Positions 1 to 12,033 of a stretch of 64,000 bases of DNA are shown here, one piece after another. The stretch covers positions 17,870,336 to 17,934,335 of the forward strand of contig CM042962.1 of assembly GCA_023678885.1 (NCBI GenBank), written 5' to 3'. Position 1 is the stretch's first letter. Every line of letters begins with the position of its first letter. Source of the stretch: Pogostemon cablin (taxonomy: Eukaryota; Streptophyta; Magnoliopsida; Lamiales; Lamiaceae). The notes under the pieces are model-generated. The model made no database searches. It was not told where the DNA came from and saw only the letters and a list, made by a program, of their open reading frames with translations. The translations under genes and the position numbers were made by a program.

Positions 1-934
1 TTTGCTCTTTCTCACTTCTTCTCAACTATAAGCTCAGCATTCTGCTCTTGTGATGGTACTGGAGTGTTATGAACAATAGGTGTAGCATTCGGTACGGAAG
101 CGGGGCTCGATTGATGTAGCTTGACCTTAGTTCGACCATAATAGTCTGGTCGAACGAGATGAGTTTGGTCGAACTGCGTGCCTGAAAATGGGATCAATTT
201 ATCCAGTTCAGAAAGTGCTGGTTCAATCGTAGTTCGACTAGAGAGGTCTGGTCGAACTGAAGTTTTGGTCGAACTTGGGCTCTATAAACTGAACTCGATC
301 TTTCGACTCAACAGGTACTGGTTCGATCGTAGTTCGACCAGAGAGGTCTGGTCGAACTGCAGAGCTTTGGTCAAACTGTGAGCCAAAAAATAGAGTATCG
401 TTTCTCAATTCTTTCCCATGTTGTTCGGCCATGGTTCGACCAAGATGTTTGGTCGAACTGTGTTTGAACTGGCTCGTTGTCTCTTCATTTTCGCCCACCG
501 GCTTCATCGGACTTACGTACTGCATTCCAGATGTTAACGTGATGGCTTTACACTCTTTTGGGTTTGATATGCCTTGAGACGGGAACATTCCTTTCTCCAA
601 CGTTTGTGTCATTTGATTTACGTTCCTGGCCATTTGCCCCATCATCAAAGCAAGGTCCTTAAACTGCTTAGATAAATCTGCATGATTAGAGTTCATAGTA
701 GCCTCAAGACGATCAACCCTTGCATCATTCTTAGCCATGTATCGATTGAATGTATCTTCAACACTCTTCACTTCGTGTTGTTTCATACTAGGCCCTCTTT
801 GTATCAACTCTGTAATCTGCTTCTGCTGGGACTCTAGTAGCTTGTTAATATTAGTTAGACTAGAGACGATCTCATCATCCCTATTTGGCTTCACCACTTG
901 ATGTTCAACTTGAGCCACCTTACCAAGTACATAT
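1..934 (-). pseudogene. gag: Ty3/gypsy gag C-terminal fragment
   Basis: The minus strand encodes the C-terminal half of a plant gypsy Gag. An open stretch (about 244 residues ending near 238) shows a coiled-coil-like section, then the typical plant gypsy tract CKAITLTSGMQY, then a tail of repeated units of the type FDQ...VRPD..GRT. A further unit lies in another frame down to position 12, so a frameshift separates them. The Retrotrans_gag core is absent: the reading frame comes straight out of the adjoining LTR (first residues MEINFACKEN are LTR-encoded), so about 0.87 kb including the PBS and gag N-terminus is missing relative to the copy at 22,870-24,343. The fragment continues off the left edge of the window. 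Confidence 0.75.
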
Positions 935-2843
935 TGATGCGCATTTTCTTTGCATGCAAAATTAATCTCCAATTATTAAGGATATCAGTTGCAGCTTAAG
1001 TAAGCGACCAAGTTAAATATCGAACCCAAAGGACGACATATTATCAATTTAATTATTTACTAAATTAATTAAGACAAGATGGCAATAAAGTTGTGGAAAT
1101 AATTATATCTACTAAACAATTAATTAAAATAACAAATAAAATAAATAACACCAGAAGAATACGAAAGTGTTTCAAGAATGGAGAATAGGTAGCTCTAGGG
1201 TAATCCGGTTTTACTACTTAACTTCCCTCTCAAGTGAGGGCTGACTCTGCCTGTGGATTATGAATGCATTACTAAACCATACAAATCTACTCTATAGACA
1301 CAAGCAAATATGCGTGTAACACGTGTGAATAACCTTGGAGCAAGAGATATAATTTCACTTCCCTTTCTAGGTACTATCAGTATCAATTATTTTCTACGTC
1401 TAGAATCTAACCCGATATAATCTCCCTTTATAGGTACTATAAAATTTCCCTCTTTATCCTGCTTACTAACCCGAATTCAATTCAATTAATAAGTATTCAT
1501 ATATGATAGTTCTAATGAAGCTTCGGATTCCCCTCACTTAGAATCATAGCATGAAATCCTGTTCAGCGGTGATCGCACTCAATCTACAATCAAGATATAT
1601 ATATTCAGACTCTATACACTAATTGAAGATGCACAAAACGACCATGAATATGAATTAAAAATGCATAATCATATATAAAATAATTCTACAAGTAGTTTTG
1701 TATGGAGGACACATAAGAGAGTTTAACTAATTCATAAAACTTTCAAAATCCTAGATCTACCAAAATGGTTCTAGCCCATAATGCTTTGAAGAACTATCAT
1801 GGGGTTTGGATAGATCTTACCCATATGTCTGGAAAATACAAGATAAATTAGGAAATGAATAAAACCCTAGATGTGGAAGTCGTCACGTCCTTCTCCGTCT
1901 TGAATCCTCCTCTTGGTTCTCCTCTTGATTCAACAAATGAATCTTCACAGTGATGGATGGATGGAGAAAAGGATGTGGATGATGATTGGGGGGTGATCCC
2001 CCCCTTTTGGGGTGTAGGATGATTGTTTTGTGGTCTATCTCTAATCCATAATGATGTGATCCTCGTCCCCTTTTATACTTATAAACTCTCCTTAATGGGC
2101 TTTTAAGACGAAAACACGCACTAGGAGTGTAAATATAAGGATTTGGCGCTGTCCAGGCATTTGGTTCGACCTATGGGCTTGGTCGAACCATGGTCAAATT
2201 AAAATCGGCGATTTTTCGTACTTTCAGGCTTCTGGTTCGACCACAATGGCTTGGTCTAACCATTCTTGTAGTGGTCGAACCACTCGTGTTTTGGTCGAAT
2301 CAGCTTGCGCGGTCTCACCGTTTCACGTATAATTTCCACATACGAGCTCCGATTTGAGTGATTCCTACACTCACGCGATCCTCTCTTTCTTGGCTTTATA
2401 TACATATAAGAAAATCATAAAAAAATCCAAGATTTGAATGTGTAACAAGACCTGGAATGTGATATAGCTGTTCTGTTCGGTACAGCTCGCACGACGTCAC
2501 TATTTTGCTCATAACTTTCTCGTTTGGATTCCGATTAAGGTGTTCTTTACTCTAAAATGATCCAATATTCTGTGGCTTTCCAACCATGTATCAATCCAGT
2601 TCACAGGAATACAGAAAAATTACACAAGTTGGATGTGCATTTTTTAGTATTCTTGCACAAGTTGCACATTTTCTCCAACTTTGCACTTTCGATCCTTTTT
2701 CCACCTAAAATACAATAAAACTCCTCAAGTGCACCTTTTCTCTCATATATTGAATATAAGACACTTGTTCTAATATATGACAACAATTCTCATAAAAAAG
2801 TATTAAATTGGACACTAAAACACGCTTATTTTCACTCTTATCA
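935..2843 (-). repeat. LTR, GTCGAAC gypsy family (1,909 bp)
   Basis: Matches the LTRs at 19,319-20,548, 24,527-26,383 and 26,762-28,201. Minus-strand ends are TGATAAGAG and GCGCATCA, giving TG...CA termini. A polypurine tract lies immediately to the right, so it is a 3' LTR for the element on that side; yet gag lies directly on its left, as would be expected after a 5' LTR, with no PBS between. It contains perfect 9-bp palindromic stems such as GGTTCGACC/GGTCGAACC at 2163-2189. Confidence 0.85.
2067..2077 (-). promoter_or_regulatory. LTR TATA box
   Basis: TATAAAAGGGG on the minus strand, about 770 bp from the LTR start. The same box is conserved at 19,812-19,822 and 27,515-27,525, and with one change at 25,639-25,649. 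It is therefore the likely RNA polymerase II promoter of this family and separates U3 from R/U5. Confidence 0.6.
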
Positions 2844-2860
2844 ATCCCCCAAACTTACCT
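2844..2860 (-). other. Polypurine tract
   Basis: Minus strand GGTAAGTTTGGGGGAT directly before the LTR start TGATAAG, the expected plus-strand DNA priming site. An identical tract lies at 20,549-20,564 and a related one precedes the ATHILA-like 3' LTR at 8237. Confidence 0.7.
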
Positions 2861-3827
2861 GTTGCTCATCCCGAGGCAACAAAATAAAAATAAAGAGAAA
2901 GAGAGTAAGAAAATTAGCGGAGAAAACAAGGTCTACGACCAATACCCCATTCAAAATACAATTATCCTCAACTTAGGTCATGCAACTTTCATTACATGTA
3001 ATAATCAATTCATGGCATACAAGTTAAGACAATCACCACCAATTTAAATGCTCCATTGACAAGTTCTCAAGGGAAGTATCTATTACTCGCACTCATGTAT
3101 AAAAGATTTATACTTATTGGTTATGATGTTTACGCTCAGATTCAATTCAAGTGCATGCGTAATCATAAGCTTACCAAAAGTCATAAACTCTTCACCACTA
3201 AAAGTATGATTCGATAATAGGATCAAAAAGAACTTTTCTTTTGGATGTAATGTTGGCTCTTTGGTTAAGGTAGGAAATATATAGATAAGTGACTCAAAAC
3301 TCGGATCAATAAAGCCTGCAGTCTCTCTCGATCTTTCATTCTTCCTCTTCACTTCAATTAAGCACAACATCCTCCTCAACTCTTTCACTTTTTTTTCAAG
3401 CACAACATCATTTCCTTCTTTTTTTTCCTTTTTTCTCGAGATACCAGTTTCGGGCACTACCTCGCGCATCCCCCATAGGGTACTAGATTTAAGCACTACC
3501 CTATGGTGTTTAGTTCAATGGAGTACTATATATAAACCCTACTCAATGATTTTCTTTAGATGCAATTTCAAGCTCAATCACTGCTTTAACACCAATTTCA
3601 TTCCTTCCCAAACTGTTATAAAACTCCGTCTACACACTTTGAAAAACCGTTAATTCTCCACTAGATAGGGCAATCAAGGCTCAAAAAATTCAGATGCTCA
3701 AAGTGGTTATTTCTCGTAGGCTGCCAAAGAATGAGGTTTTTAGGCTTAACGGGGCTAACTACGGATAAACATCATTCAGTAGGGAATTATTTGGATAAGT
3801 GACTCATAAATTCAAGGATTGCCTTAG

Positions 3828-4215
3828 TGTTGGGGTTGTCAAGAATAAAAAGAGGGGTTTTCTTTTATTTCTTTGTCCCATATCGGATGAAGAGTAAAAG
3901 GGGAGGAATTTCTTAGGCTATATAAAAAGGTCCTTGGACTTGAAGTCAAGTGCACCAATCAAGTACACTTTAATCTTTGTGTTTGATTCTAGTTAAATTA
4001 CTTTCTTGGATTCTCGGTTGTGAGAATGGGGAGAAAGGTGTGGATTAGTCAAAGATTTGTAAGAGTGTAGGGATTAGGGTCGGGAGAGAGAAATTCTGTG
4101 TGATTGTAAGAAATTTTCACATAGTGGTATTTTCCATGTAAATTCTTGTGTTGTGCTTTTTATGCTCTTCTTTATTTATCCCTTAGGAATGAATGGGGAT
4201 CTGCTTATCCTAATA
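3828..4215 (+). repeat. 5' LTR of TRIM-like element
   Basis: 388 bp starting TGTTGGGG and ending CCTAATA, a mutated form of the CCCAACA at the end of the other LTR. It carries GGCTATATAAAAAGG (TATA near 3920). It lacks about 35 bp that the 3' LTR has near 5645-5685. Confidence 0.85.
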
Positions 4216-4217
4216 AA

Positions 4218-4229
4218 TGGTATCAGAGC
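4218..4229 (+). other. Primer binding site, initiator tRNA-Met type
   Basis: TGGTATCAGAGC follows the 5' LTR by two bases, the standard Copia-type primer site complementary to the 3' end of plant initiator tRNA-Met. Confidence 0.85.
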
Positions 4230-5343
4230 TTGGTTCGGGCACTTATAAAGTTCTTAGTATGCTCTGTGGTTGCAGCACAGTCTGACCTTCCACATCAGAA
4301 AAGACTTTATGACAGGAAGAGGGTTATTCATTGGGCTAAGGGTGACATGAAAGAAATGGGAAAAACTGGTGGCACAAGGGGGTCAGAAGATCAGCCAGAT
4401 GCAGTGGCATCTCATTTCTTGTGGTGAAACATGCCGGACTGTGGCGTGGCAAGGGATAGGATTTACAGGACAACAGTTTTGGCGGAGTTCTTAGACCTGC
4501 AGCAATGTGAATTGCTGGGATTCCCAGTGGTGGATTTGGCTTAACAGCGGCATGGGGTTTTTCATGGTGTCGGCTCAAGAAGGTTTGAAAGGAACATGTT
4601 TTATGGTAATGATGGTGGCGTGGGAAAGCGGCGATTCAATGGGGAAGATGGTGATGTGGTACTTGGTATCGGTGGGGCTAGATCGGTAAAGAGTAGCGGA
4701 CCGACAAGGGGGAAAACATCGTGTATTCTGTAGGGTTGAAATCAGCTTCAAGTGACGACACTTTCAGTAGGAAAAGGGTTCAGACAAACCTGGTGTAGCA
4801 TGGCCGTTAAAAGCAACGACATCATGTCGGTACATAAGGTTTTTGCTCAAGGTGTAGTAATGGCACGGTAATTGCTTACGGTGGAGTAATGGTGACGTTG
4901 CTGGTCAAGGAAGAGTTACTGCGGCACCAACTCTGAATGTTGAGTTAATATTATTGGGGATCCTTATGACATGTTCGGTTGTCATGGAAATTGTATAATA
5001 ATATTAGCTAGTCCACAAATTTGCACACGGACATTGACTTGGCAGGTGATGTTGGGTGTGTGGTGGATGTATATCGATGGCTGATGGACTTCCAAGGGAA
5101 GCTAAGAGCTGGAAGTAGCACCATAAATATCAACAGGTGTTTTTCGATATGTGTCGTATGAAATTCTTAGAATGGTTTATTCTAAGTGGTCTACTTATAT
5201 GGTGGAGTAGGATTCTCGGGGTTGATAATGGATTGTCGGTGAAGACAATGATTCTTAGAATGGTTGATTCTAAGGGATTCTCAAGGTTGAGAATGATTTT
5301 CGGTAAAGACAATGTGTCTTCTTTTATTTTGACAAGGTGGAGT

Positions 5344-5766
5344 TGTTGGGTTTGTCAAGAATAAACAGTGGGGTTTTCTTTTATTTCTTTGTCCCACATC
5401 GAATGAAGAGTAAAAGGTGAGGGATTTCTTAGGCTATATAAGGAGGCCCTTGGACTTGAAATCAAGTGCACCAACCAAGTACACTTTAATCTTTGTGTTT
5501 GATTCTAGTTAAATTCCTTTCTTAGATTCTCGGTTGTGAGAATGGGGAGAAAGGTGTGGATTAGTCAAAGATTTGTAAGAGTGTAGGGATTGAGATCGGG
5601 AGAGAGAAATTCTGTGTGGTTATAAAATTTTTTCACATAGTGGTATTTTCTCGGTCGGTGGTTTTTCTCCGATTTTGGAGTTTTCCACGTAAATTCTTGT
5701 GTTGTGCTTTTTATGCTCTTCTTTATTTGTCCCTTAGGAATGAATGGGGATCTGCTTATCCCAACA
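5344..5766 (+). repeat. 3' LTR of TRIM-like element
   Basis: 423 bp, TGTTGGG...CCCAACA, closely similar to 3828-4215. TATA-like GGCTATATAAGG near 5426. Confidence 0.85.
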
Positions 5767-6437
5767 CTTAGATCATCTCCCATCATCTAACACACATGTA
5801 GTTTCAAGTAAGACAAGAGGTAAGTTCTAGAATACACACACAAGAACGATACTTACCAGAAAGAAATATCATGTGATTACATACATGATCAACGAGGCTC
5901 AAAATCTCACATGGGTTTTCAACAAGTAATAGAACACTTTCATGGTAAGTAATATCTTATTAGTACACATAGAACTTCATATCACAATATAACTTAAGTA
6001 CACTTCCTTCATAAATTTCAAAAGCATATGAATTTTAGGCACAATTTAAAAATATAAGCTCATGTGGATCACTAAAACCAAGATCTTAATCCTTCCACTC
6101 TCATGAATTAAAAGAACACATACAAATTAGAATAAGAAAATGAAGGCACCTGATTTTTCTTCAACGTATGCACGAGTTCCTCGAGTTGTTCAACTCGATC
6201 AGGTCAAACCTCAGTGTAGAACACTTCTTGCCACTCTTTTACCTTTTCTATCATCAAAGCTCAAGCACACCTCATCATTACAGATTCATCAATAATAAAA
6301 TAAGAGAACTATAAGAAAGACTCAATTGACTATCTAATTGACTCCACACATTAGACACACCAACACAACACACTAAACATTAGGTAAGTTGCAAAAAATC
6401 GACATATCAACACCGGTTAAAATTTTAATATACCGTA

Positions 6438-8236
6438 TGAACTTAGTCGCATTTTTAGTAAAATGTCAAGAGCAAGTGTACTCTATCGTTGTTGTATACG
6501 CGTAACCAAGTGAAAAATTTATAAGATTGTCGTCCCAAGGGAAAGCAAACATTGGCTAGTATCCAAATTATTCATTGACTTATGCTTTGTAAAGATGATA
6601 TGTTTGAAAGTATGGTATTAAAGCTAATGCTTAAAGTTCTACTCAAATAACTAGAATGTAAACTAACGAAGTAAATGATATAACGAGCAAATGACTTATG
6701 GAATGGATATAGAATATACTTGAGAAGAGAGCAAGACTAATCATACTCATGGTTAAGACTTGAGCTAGATATGCAAAACCCTTGATGGTGATTTTCATTA
6801 ACTTGTGGATTAAAAGCAATCACAATTTTACCCCTAGTCCCTATGGCCAAGGCAACTCGGTTCTCGACCCTTTTACAAGTCTTAATCTCCTAAGATTGTC
6901 TTACTCTCAATTCCCTTAAGATACTATGATCATAAGTTGGTTCTTTTCACTTAATTTCTTAAATGTCCCTCTATGAATGTTCCAAGCCTAAGGAGGGTAT
7001 GACTTACCTCCCCTTATACTAACATACATGCACAATTCAATATATGATTCAATATCCACTCACAATATTGGAATGACCATCCTAATACTATGAATAGAGA
7101 ATTTAATCACACAAACATTGAAATGAAACATGATTGATATATCATTGAAGAAAATCCACAAATCAATTCAATTCACTACTCAAGTTCTACATATCTAACT
7201 CTTCACCTCAACCACTCATAAGACTAGCCCTACTATAAAACTAGCCACTAAACATGGTAATTAATTCAATACAAATCAAGCTTTACTCCATTTGAGCCAT
7301 AATAAGAAGAAAATTAACAATTGGAAAGTAGATTTGCTTCCCTTGCATAAGAAAAGCCTTCCTTCTCTTCAATTGATCAACTTCTTCAACAAGTGGTGCT
7401 CCAATCTTCTCAAACAGTGGTAGGATGGATGGAATGAATGTTTTATGGATTGAAAATGTAGATCAAATGGTGATTTGATGGATCTAGATGGTAGAGATGG
7501 AAGATAGATCTACTATGTGAGGAAATGTGGTGTTTTGGTGTGTATAACTACTCTAATCTGATTTCCATTCAATTCTCCTCTAAATTTCGCACAACTCATG
7601 GTTTTATATCACTTATGGTCCTTCTAGAAGCTTCCGGAACATTCTGAAAATTACACAGGATTTTGCACCTACACGGCCCATGCTGCAGCGCACGGCTCGG
7701 GTAGGGCACATCAAATTCGGCGTGTTGTGCGTGCTTCCAGACACGGCTCGAGCTGTGCTGTACTGCCTTGGGCATGGCAGTGTAGCATTTTCTGACGCCA
7801 ACGCATGACTTCTTCTTACAGGTCTGTGCTTCCCACACGAGTCGTGCAGCATCGCACGACTTCTTCTTACAGGTCTGTGGTCCCCACACTAGTCGTGCAG
7901 CATCGTACGGCCCGTGCACCAGCGCACGGCCATCTTCCTGGGCGAACAGCGAGTTCTGATGGCACTACACGACCATTGGTTATAGGGCCGTGTTCCGCAC
8001 ATGGCTCGTGTACCAATATTCCCTGTTCTTGCATCTCTGTTTTGCTCCCGACTCCGTTTTTATCCATTTCTTGACCTGTTTTACATATATTTAAGCTCAT
8101 TTACACAATTCTATTAATTTATACCACTTTTCTCAAAATTACAATAACTCCACCAAAAGTAACACAAATATGGATAAAAACATCCGAAAATACACAAATA
8201 AAGACACTAAAATCTAGGTTAAAATGACTACGATCA
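6438..8236 (-). repeat. 3' LTR of ATHILA-like element (1,799 bp)
   Basis: Begins TGATCGTAG and ends AAGTTCA on the minus strand. Pairs with 16,113-17,858; a third related LTR starts at 63,002. The section 7660-8000 is GC-rich and packed with short palindromic motifs around ACGGCCCGTG and ACGGCTCGTG. The open frames across it are by-products of these repeats. Confidence 0.9.
7601..7644 (-). promoter_or_regulatory. Heat-shock-element array and TATA box in LTR
   Basis: Positions 7622-7644 hold five alternating TTC/GAA triplets, each separated by exactly two bases (TTC at 7622, GAA 7627, TTC 7632, GAA 7637, TTC 7642). This is the full consensus of a heat shock factor site. A TATA box, GATATAAAAC, lies 11 bp downstream in the direction of transcription (7610-7601). 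The position fits a U3 core promoter. Heat inducibility is inferred, not shown. Confidence 0.7.
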
Positions 8237-8250
8237 ACCCCCCAAACTTA
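8237..8250 (-). other. Polypurine tract of ATHILA-like element
   Basis: Minus strand TAAGTTTGGGGGGT abuts the 3' LTR start, fixing the element's polarity. Confidence 0.8.
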
Positions 8251-9918
8251 AGGTTTTGTTCGTCCTCGAACAGTGAAAAATGATAAACAAGAGGATTAAT
8301 TTTCACCTAGGAAAACACCTAACGAACATAAACCACAACACATCATGAGTAATAAGGACTACAAAATCACATTAAGTATTCCTACATCATCAAACTTATA
8401 ACATGAAAGATTAACAAGTTCAATCTTAAGAATGAAATTAGAGTACTCAAATCCCTTTCAATCCAAGCCTCTCATAGATTATAGTTTTCACTCAACACTC
8501 TTTATGATAGAGTTTTTATCATCACTCATCAACCGGTTAAAACCGACTCACCTAGGCTTGCTCATGGACTATGTTCACAAGCCACCCTAGTTTCGACAAG
8601 TGATCAAAAAGGTCTTTATTTTTTGATGTAATGTTTAAGCTCTTTGGTAAGGTAGGAAACTTTTGGATAATAGTGACTAATCAAGTGTAAGTAATTGAAG
8701 AGATGATTCATTTCTTCAACTTCTTCACTTTCAAGCTTCCTTTACTTTCATATTTATTCACAAAAACTTTCCATTATCATTCCTTGGATTTCTTGAGCTT
8801 CTTTTGATTTGCATCTTCCTTTCTTTCAACTTTTGAATTCCTTGAGCACTTTTTTTCTTGTCTTTGAGGTTACATGTACATTTTGTTTAGCTCCTTTGCA
8901 TCCTTTTCTTATTTTGTTAACCATTTCCTTTCTTTTCTAGCACAATTCTCACATCATTCCTTGTAAACCACCATCTCCTCAATCACCCACACTTAGGTTA
9001 TATATATAAGGCTCAAGAGGGTTTTAAAGGCTTGTATTGTGCTTTAATGACAAAGAAATAGGCTTATAGGCTCAAAGTGGCTTACTAGGGATGATGTTTT
9101 TGGTAAGGAAATTTATGCCTATGACTCACTTATCAAGGATGTCCTAAGATCATTTCACAAATTTTAACCATTCGGGCTTCGTTCCTATAGTCCATGAGCA
9201 AGTTATAGTTTTTCTAAGTTCATCTGGTCCTCTCATCAAGAATTAACCATGGAGGCACGGTTGAGGCTCAATTCTCACAAGCTTTTGCTTTGGACCAAAA
9301 GAAACCTAATTACCTTTCATGCTTCTCAAAATTGAACAAATTATGTGATTCATGTCACAATTTCAACAAGTCGAAATCATTAACATGCTTGTCATCACTC
9401 ATCACACATAATGCATCATAGTTCATATTAAAAAATGACTTACTCCTTCCCAAAACATTCCACCAAACCAAACATATACAAGAAATAAAATACATCAAAC
9501 ATCACATACTAATCAAAGGATCAACAAACTATACAAAAATATATAACATGCATAAATCAAATCATCCATCAAAAGTATCAACACATCAAATCACATCCAT
9601 AACAATAAAGATCAAATTCCCATCTCATCCAAACAATAAAAAAAATCAAACCAAAATACCAAAATAACTAAAAGAAAATCACATAAAACTGAAAATAAAG
9701 AAATCCCAAAATACGAAACCTTCCAAAAACAAACAATCTATGTACAATCCAATCGAATCAAATCAAATCAATCTAAACATTCTTCCAACAATCTATCATG
9801 GCTAAGATGAATGGACAAAAGTGCCAAAGACTCAAAATACTCCCTTCATTGTTCTGGAGGAAGGAGGAGGTGGATGATAGGAGTTCCACGGAAAGTAGGC
9901 ACGAGGATTTGCAGGAAA
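8251..9918 (-). other. 3' noncoding region of ATHILA-like element
   Basis: About 1.7 kb without supported coding sequence between the post-gag ORF and the polypurine tract. Blocks at 8628-8661 and around 9120-9155 resemble the 3' noncoding region of the GTCGAAC family, which suggests shared ancestry. Confidence 0.55.
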
Positions 9919-11390
9919 CTAGAAGTTGAACATCATGGTTATCATCTCCTCCATATTGTTGGAGTGCACCCTTGATCGTTCCTCATAGTACTCCCTCCGA
10001 AGTTGTCCAGCTCTCAACTCTTCAATGTGCCTTCCATGCTCTTGCTGGACCTCGCGGATCTCCCTAATCTGTGCCCCATAAGTCTGCTGCACATGTCTCA
10101 TGTCACGTACCTCATCCATCATATAGTTCCACCTTTCATCTCCTTAGCCTGGTCCCATTGGTGGCTGTGCCCCTTCTTCCTCAAACTGTAGTGGATCAGG
10201 GCCCTGCTCCTCAAACTCCACTTGCTCCGGTTGTTCTCCTTGCTCATCGCCCTCCATTGGCACTGACTCTGCTCTCAAGTTGGCTAACTCTTCATTCTCT
10301 TCAACTCTCATTTGTCTAATAACCTCTTCTATTTCATTCATGTTTCTTCTATAAAAAGCTTTCACCACTCTAGAATGGTTCACACTTCCCATAGCCAAGT
10401 TAGCAAGCCTTCTTCTTGTGTACACCGTAGTGAGCTCCAACATTGGCAAAGGAAATGGAGCTCCTTTCTCCTGCCTCAAACAATATTGATTCCCCACCAT
10501 AGTTAAGAATTCCATGCTCATCAGTTGTTGGTAGTTCACCCCTTCACTAACCATCTGGTTCTCCATTCCTGCAAGATTAACTCCCAATCCTTGAGCTATC
10601 ATAGTGATCATCCCTCCAAGCATTAGACCTTGAGATGATTGTCTCTTTGCAACTCTCTCAGCATTTAGCAAAAAGTGTGCTGCAACATTCAGTAGTAGCT
10701 CCTTGTATAAGCAATACATAATATAAAGCTGCTTCTCTCTAATAACTCCACCTTCAAACCTCCCTAAGATTGTATTTGAGATGATTTTCTCTAAGTATCT
10801 CATTACCAGATTTCGGATGGCCGACCCTTTGAAGCACTAGGGACGTACCCTGCTCTTTCAGTTCTGTCATTCACTAAGCTCATCCACCATTCCTGCTGAT
10901 TGAAAGTAACTCCTGCATAAAAGCTCTGATGAAATTCGTATGGTGAGCACCCAAAATACTCATTCAAAACAGCCAACGTGACCTTTTCTCTCAATACATT
11001 ATCCAATTGAAATGTCACCCACAGGGGAAACTCATTCTGATCCTTCTTTACTTGTAACGTGCTCATGAACTCAGCAGTTAAATGGAAATAGATTGGTGGC
11101 CTCTTATCAAAGAATGCTTCCATTTGGGCAAATCTGAAAAGCTTCTTCAAGTCCTCCTCAATTCCTAATCCTCTCATTGTCTCTGTGTCTTGGAAATGAA
11201 TGGCCTTGATCTTTGGAGCTAACGTTTACCAACGAAGCACGCACTTTCCCCAAAAATCTTCAAACTCAACCCCAAATTCTTCCGAATGTATTCCTTCTAT
11301 AGTCAACTGTTCATCCAAAGTAGCCAACTCTCCTGGATCGGTTATCACAATGAAGTCCTCATTCCTGGGTCTAACTCTCCTCTCGGCCAT
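9919..11390 (-). pseudogene. ATHILA ORF-1 / plant transposon protein-like ORF (post-gag)
   Basis: Minus strand, start codon at 11,390-11,388 (MAERRVRPRNEDF). The frame has one in-frame TAA near 11,231, continues through EFPLWVTFQLDNVL and NEYFGCSPYEF, shifts frame near 10,830 and continues through RYLEKIISNTILGRF and GLMLGGMITMIAQGLGV. It ends in an acidic Glu/Gln-rich tail and a coiled-coil-like segment (DMRHVQQTYGAQIREIREVQ) after a further stop. The pattern matches the protein family found in ATHILA elements in the env-like position; its function is unknown. The ATG directly abuts a splice acceptor-like TTTTGTAG. With stop and frameshift this copy is not functional. Confidence 0.7.
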
Positions 11391-12033
11391 CTACAAAACA
11401 ATAATTCTCAAGTTATAACCAATGACATTTATATGAATGTTAATGCACCTAATTAAATTCCACCATAGTTATTCAACTTAGTATGGAACCTATTATGCAT
11501 CAACATAGCTCATTCATATCATTAAACCTCAAACTTATTCATACCAAGCACTTTATTTACATTCATCTCAACTATCAACAATTCTAACCAACTTCTAATC
11601 ATTTTCACACATATGAATTCCAAATTCAATCATCATCAAACATTATTCATATATGATCATCAAATTCTAACAAAATTCTCTCTTAGGCATTTCATCGAAT
11701 ACTTAGCATGCACAAAGTTTACACATCTATTCAATATACAATTTACCAAGCCTCATGCCCAAATACTCAATATCTAAGGCTAATTTAGCACAAATAAGCA
11801 TCATGTTTATGTAATCAATTAGCACAACACAATTATACAAACTCATGATTCTCACACAATCCCCAAATTATTCCTTATGAACCCTAGTTCATCTTTTCAA
11901 CAATTTAAAAATTCATATTGAACATGTATGAATATCATCAATTAAGCATACAATTCCTTTTAGAACAAAGCCCATACATCAATTCAATCAATTCATATCA
12001 AACTTTACAAGTTAGGGTTAAAGAAGTTCATAC
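11391..12033 (-). other. Putative intron before the ATHILA-type ORF
   Basis: On the minus strand a donor-like CAAAAG|GTATGAAC at 12,033 and an acceptor-like TTGTTTTGTAG ending at 11,391 bound 643 bp of AT-rich noncoding sequence. The acceptor is immediately followed by the ATG of the ORF. Splicing is predicted from the sequence only. Confidence 0.45.

Larger units (their letters stand above)
3828..5766 (+). mobile_element. TRIM-like non-autonomous Copia-type LTR retrotransposon
   Basis: A 1,939-bp element with two direct LTRs, an initiator tRNA-Met primer site after the first LTR and a polypurine-like tract ending GACAAGGTGGAG before the second. It is flanked by the perfect 5-bp duplication CTTAG (3823-3827 and 5767-5771). 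The sister gypsy copy has the unoccupied site near 21,510 (CCTTAAATCATCTCC). The internal 1.13 kb has no gag or pol similarity I can recognise; its last 200 bp repeats a segment around ATTCTTAGAATGGTT. Confidence 0.88.
2861..6437 (-). other. 3' noncoding region of the host gypsy element
   Basis: Apart from the TRIM at 3828-5766, this stretch is collinear with 20,565-22,190 of the sister copy and has no supported coding sequence. It includes a block at 3246-3281 that is also found in the unrelated-looking ATHILA-like element at 8628-8661 (see findings). Confidence 0.6.

Noticed and set aside
2601..3496. Short frames at 2601-2786, 2808-3047 and 3083-3496
   Set aside because: They lie in the LTR and 3' noncoding region, are not conserved in the sister copy, and show no family features.
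7596..8100. Several overlapping open frames on both strands
   Set aside because: They cross the GC-rich palindromic repeats of the ATHILA-like LTR, where stops are rare by composition. The same applies to 12,134-12,484, 17,269-17,696 and 63,145-63,411.
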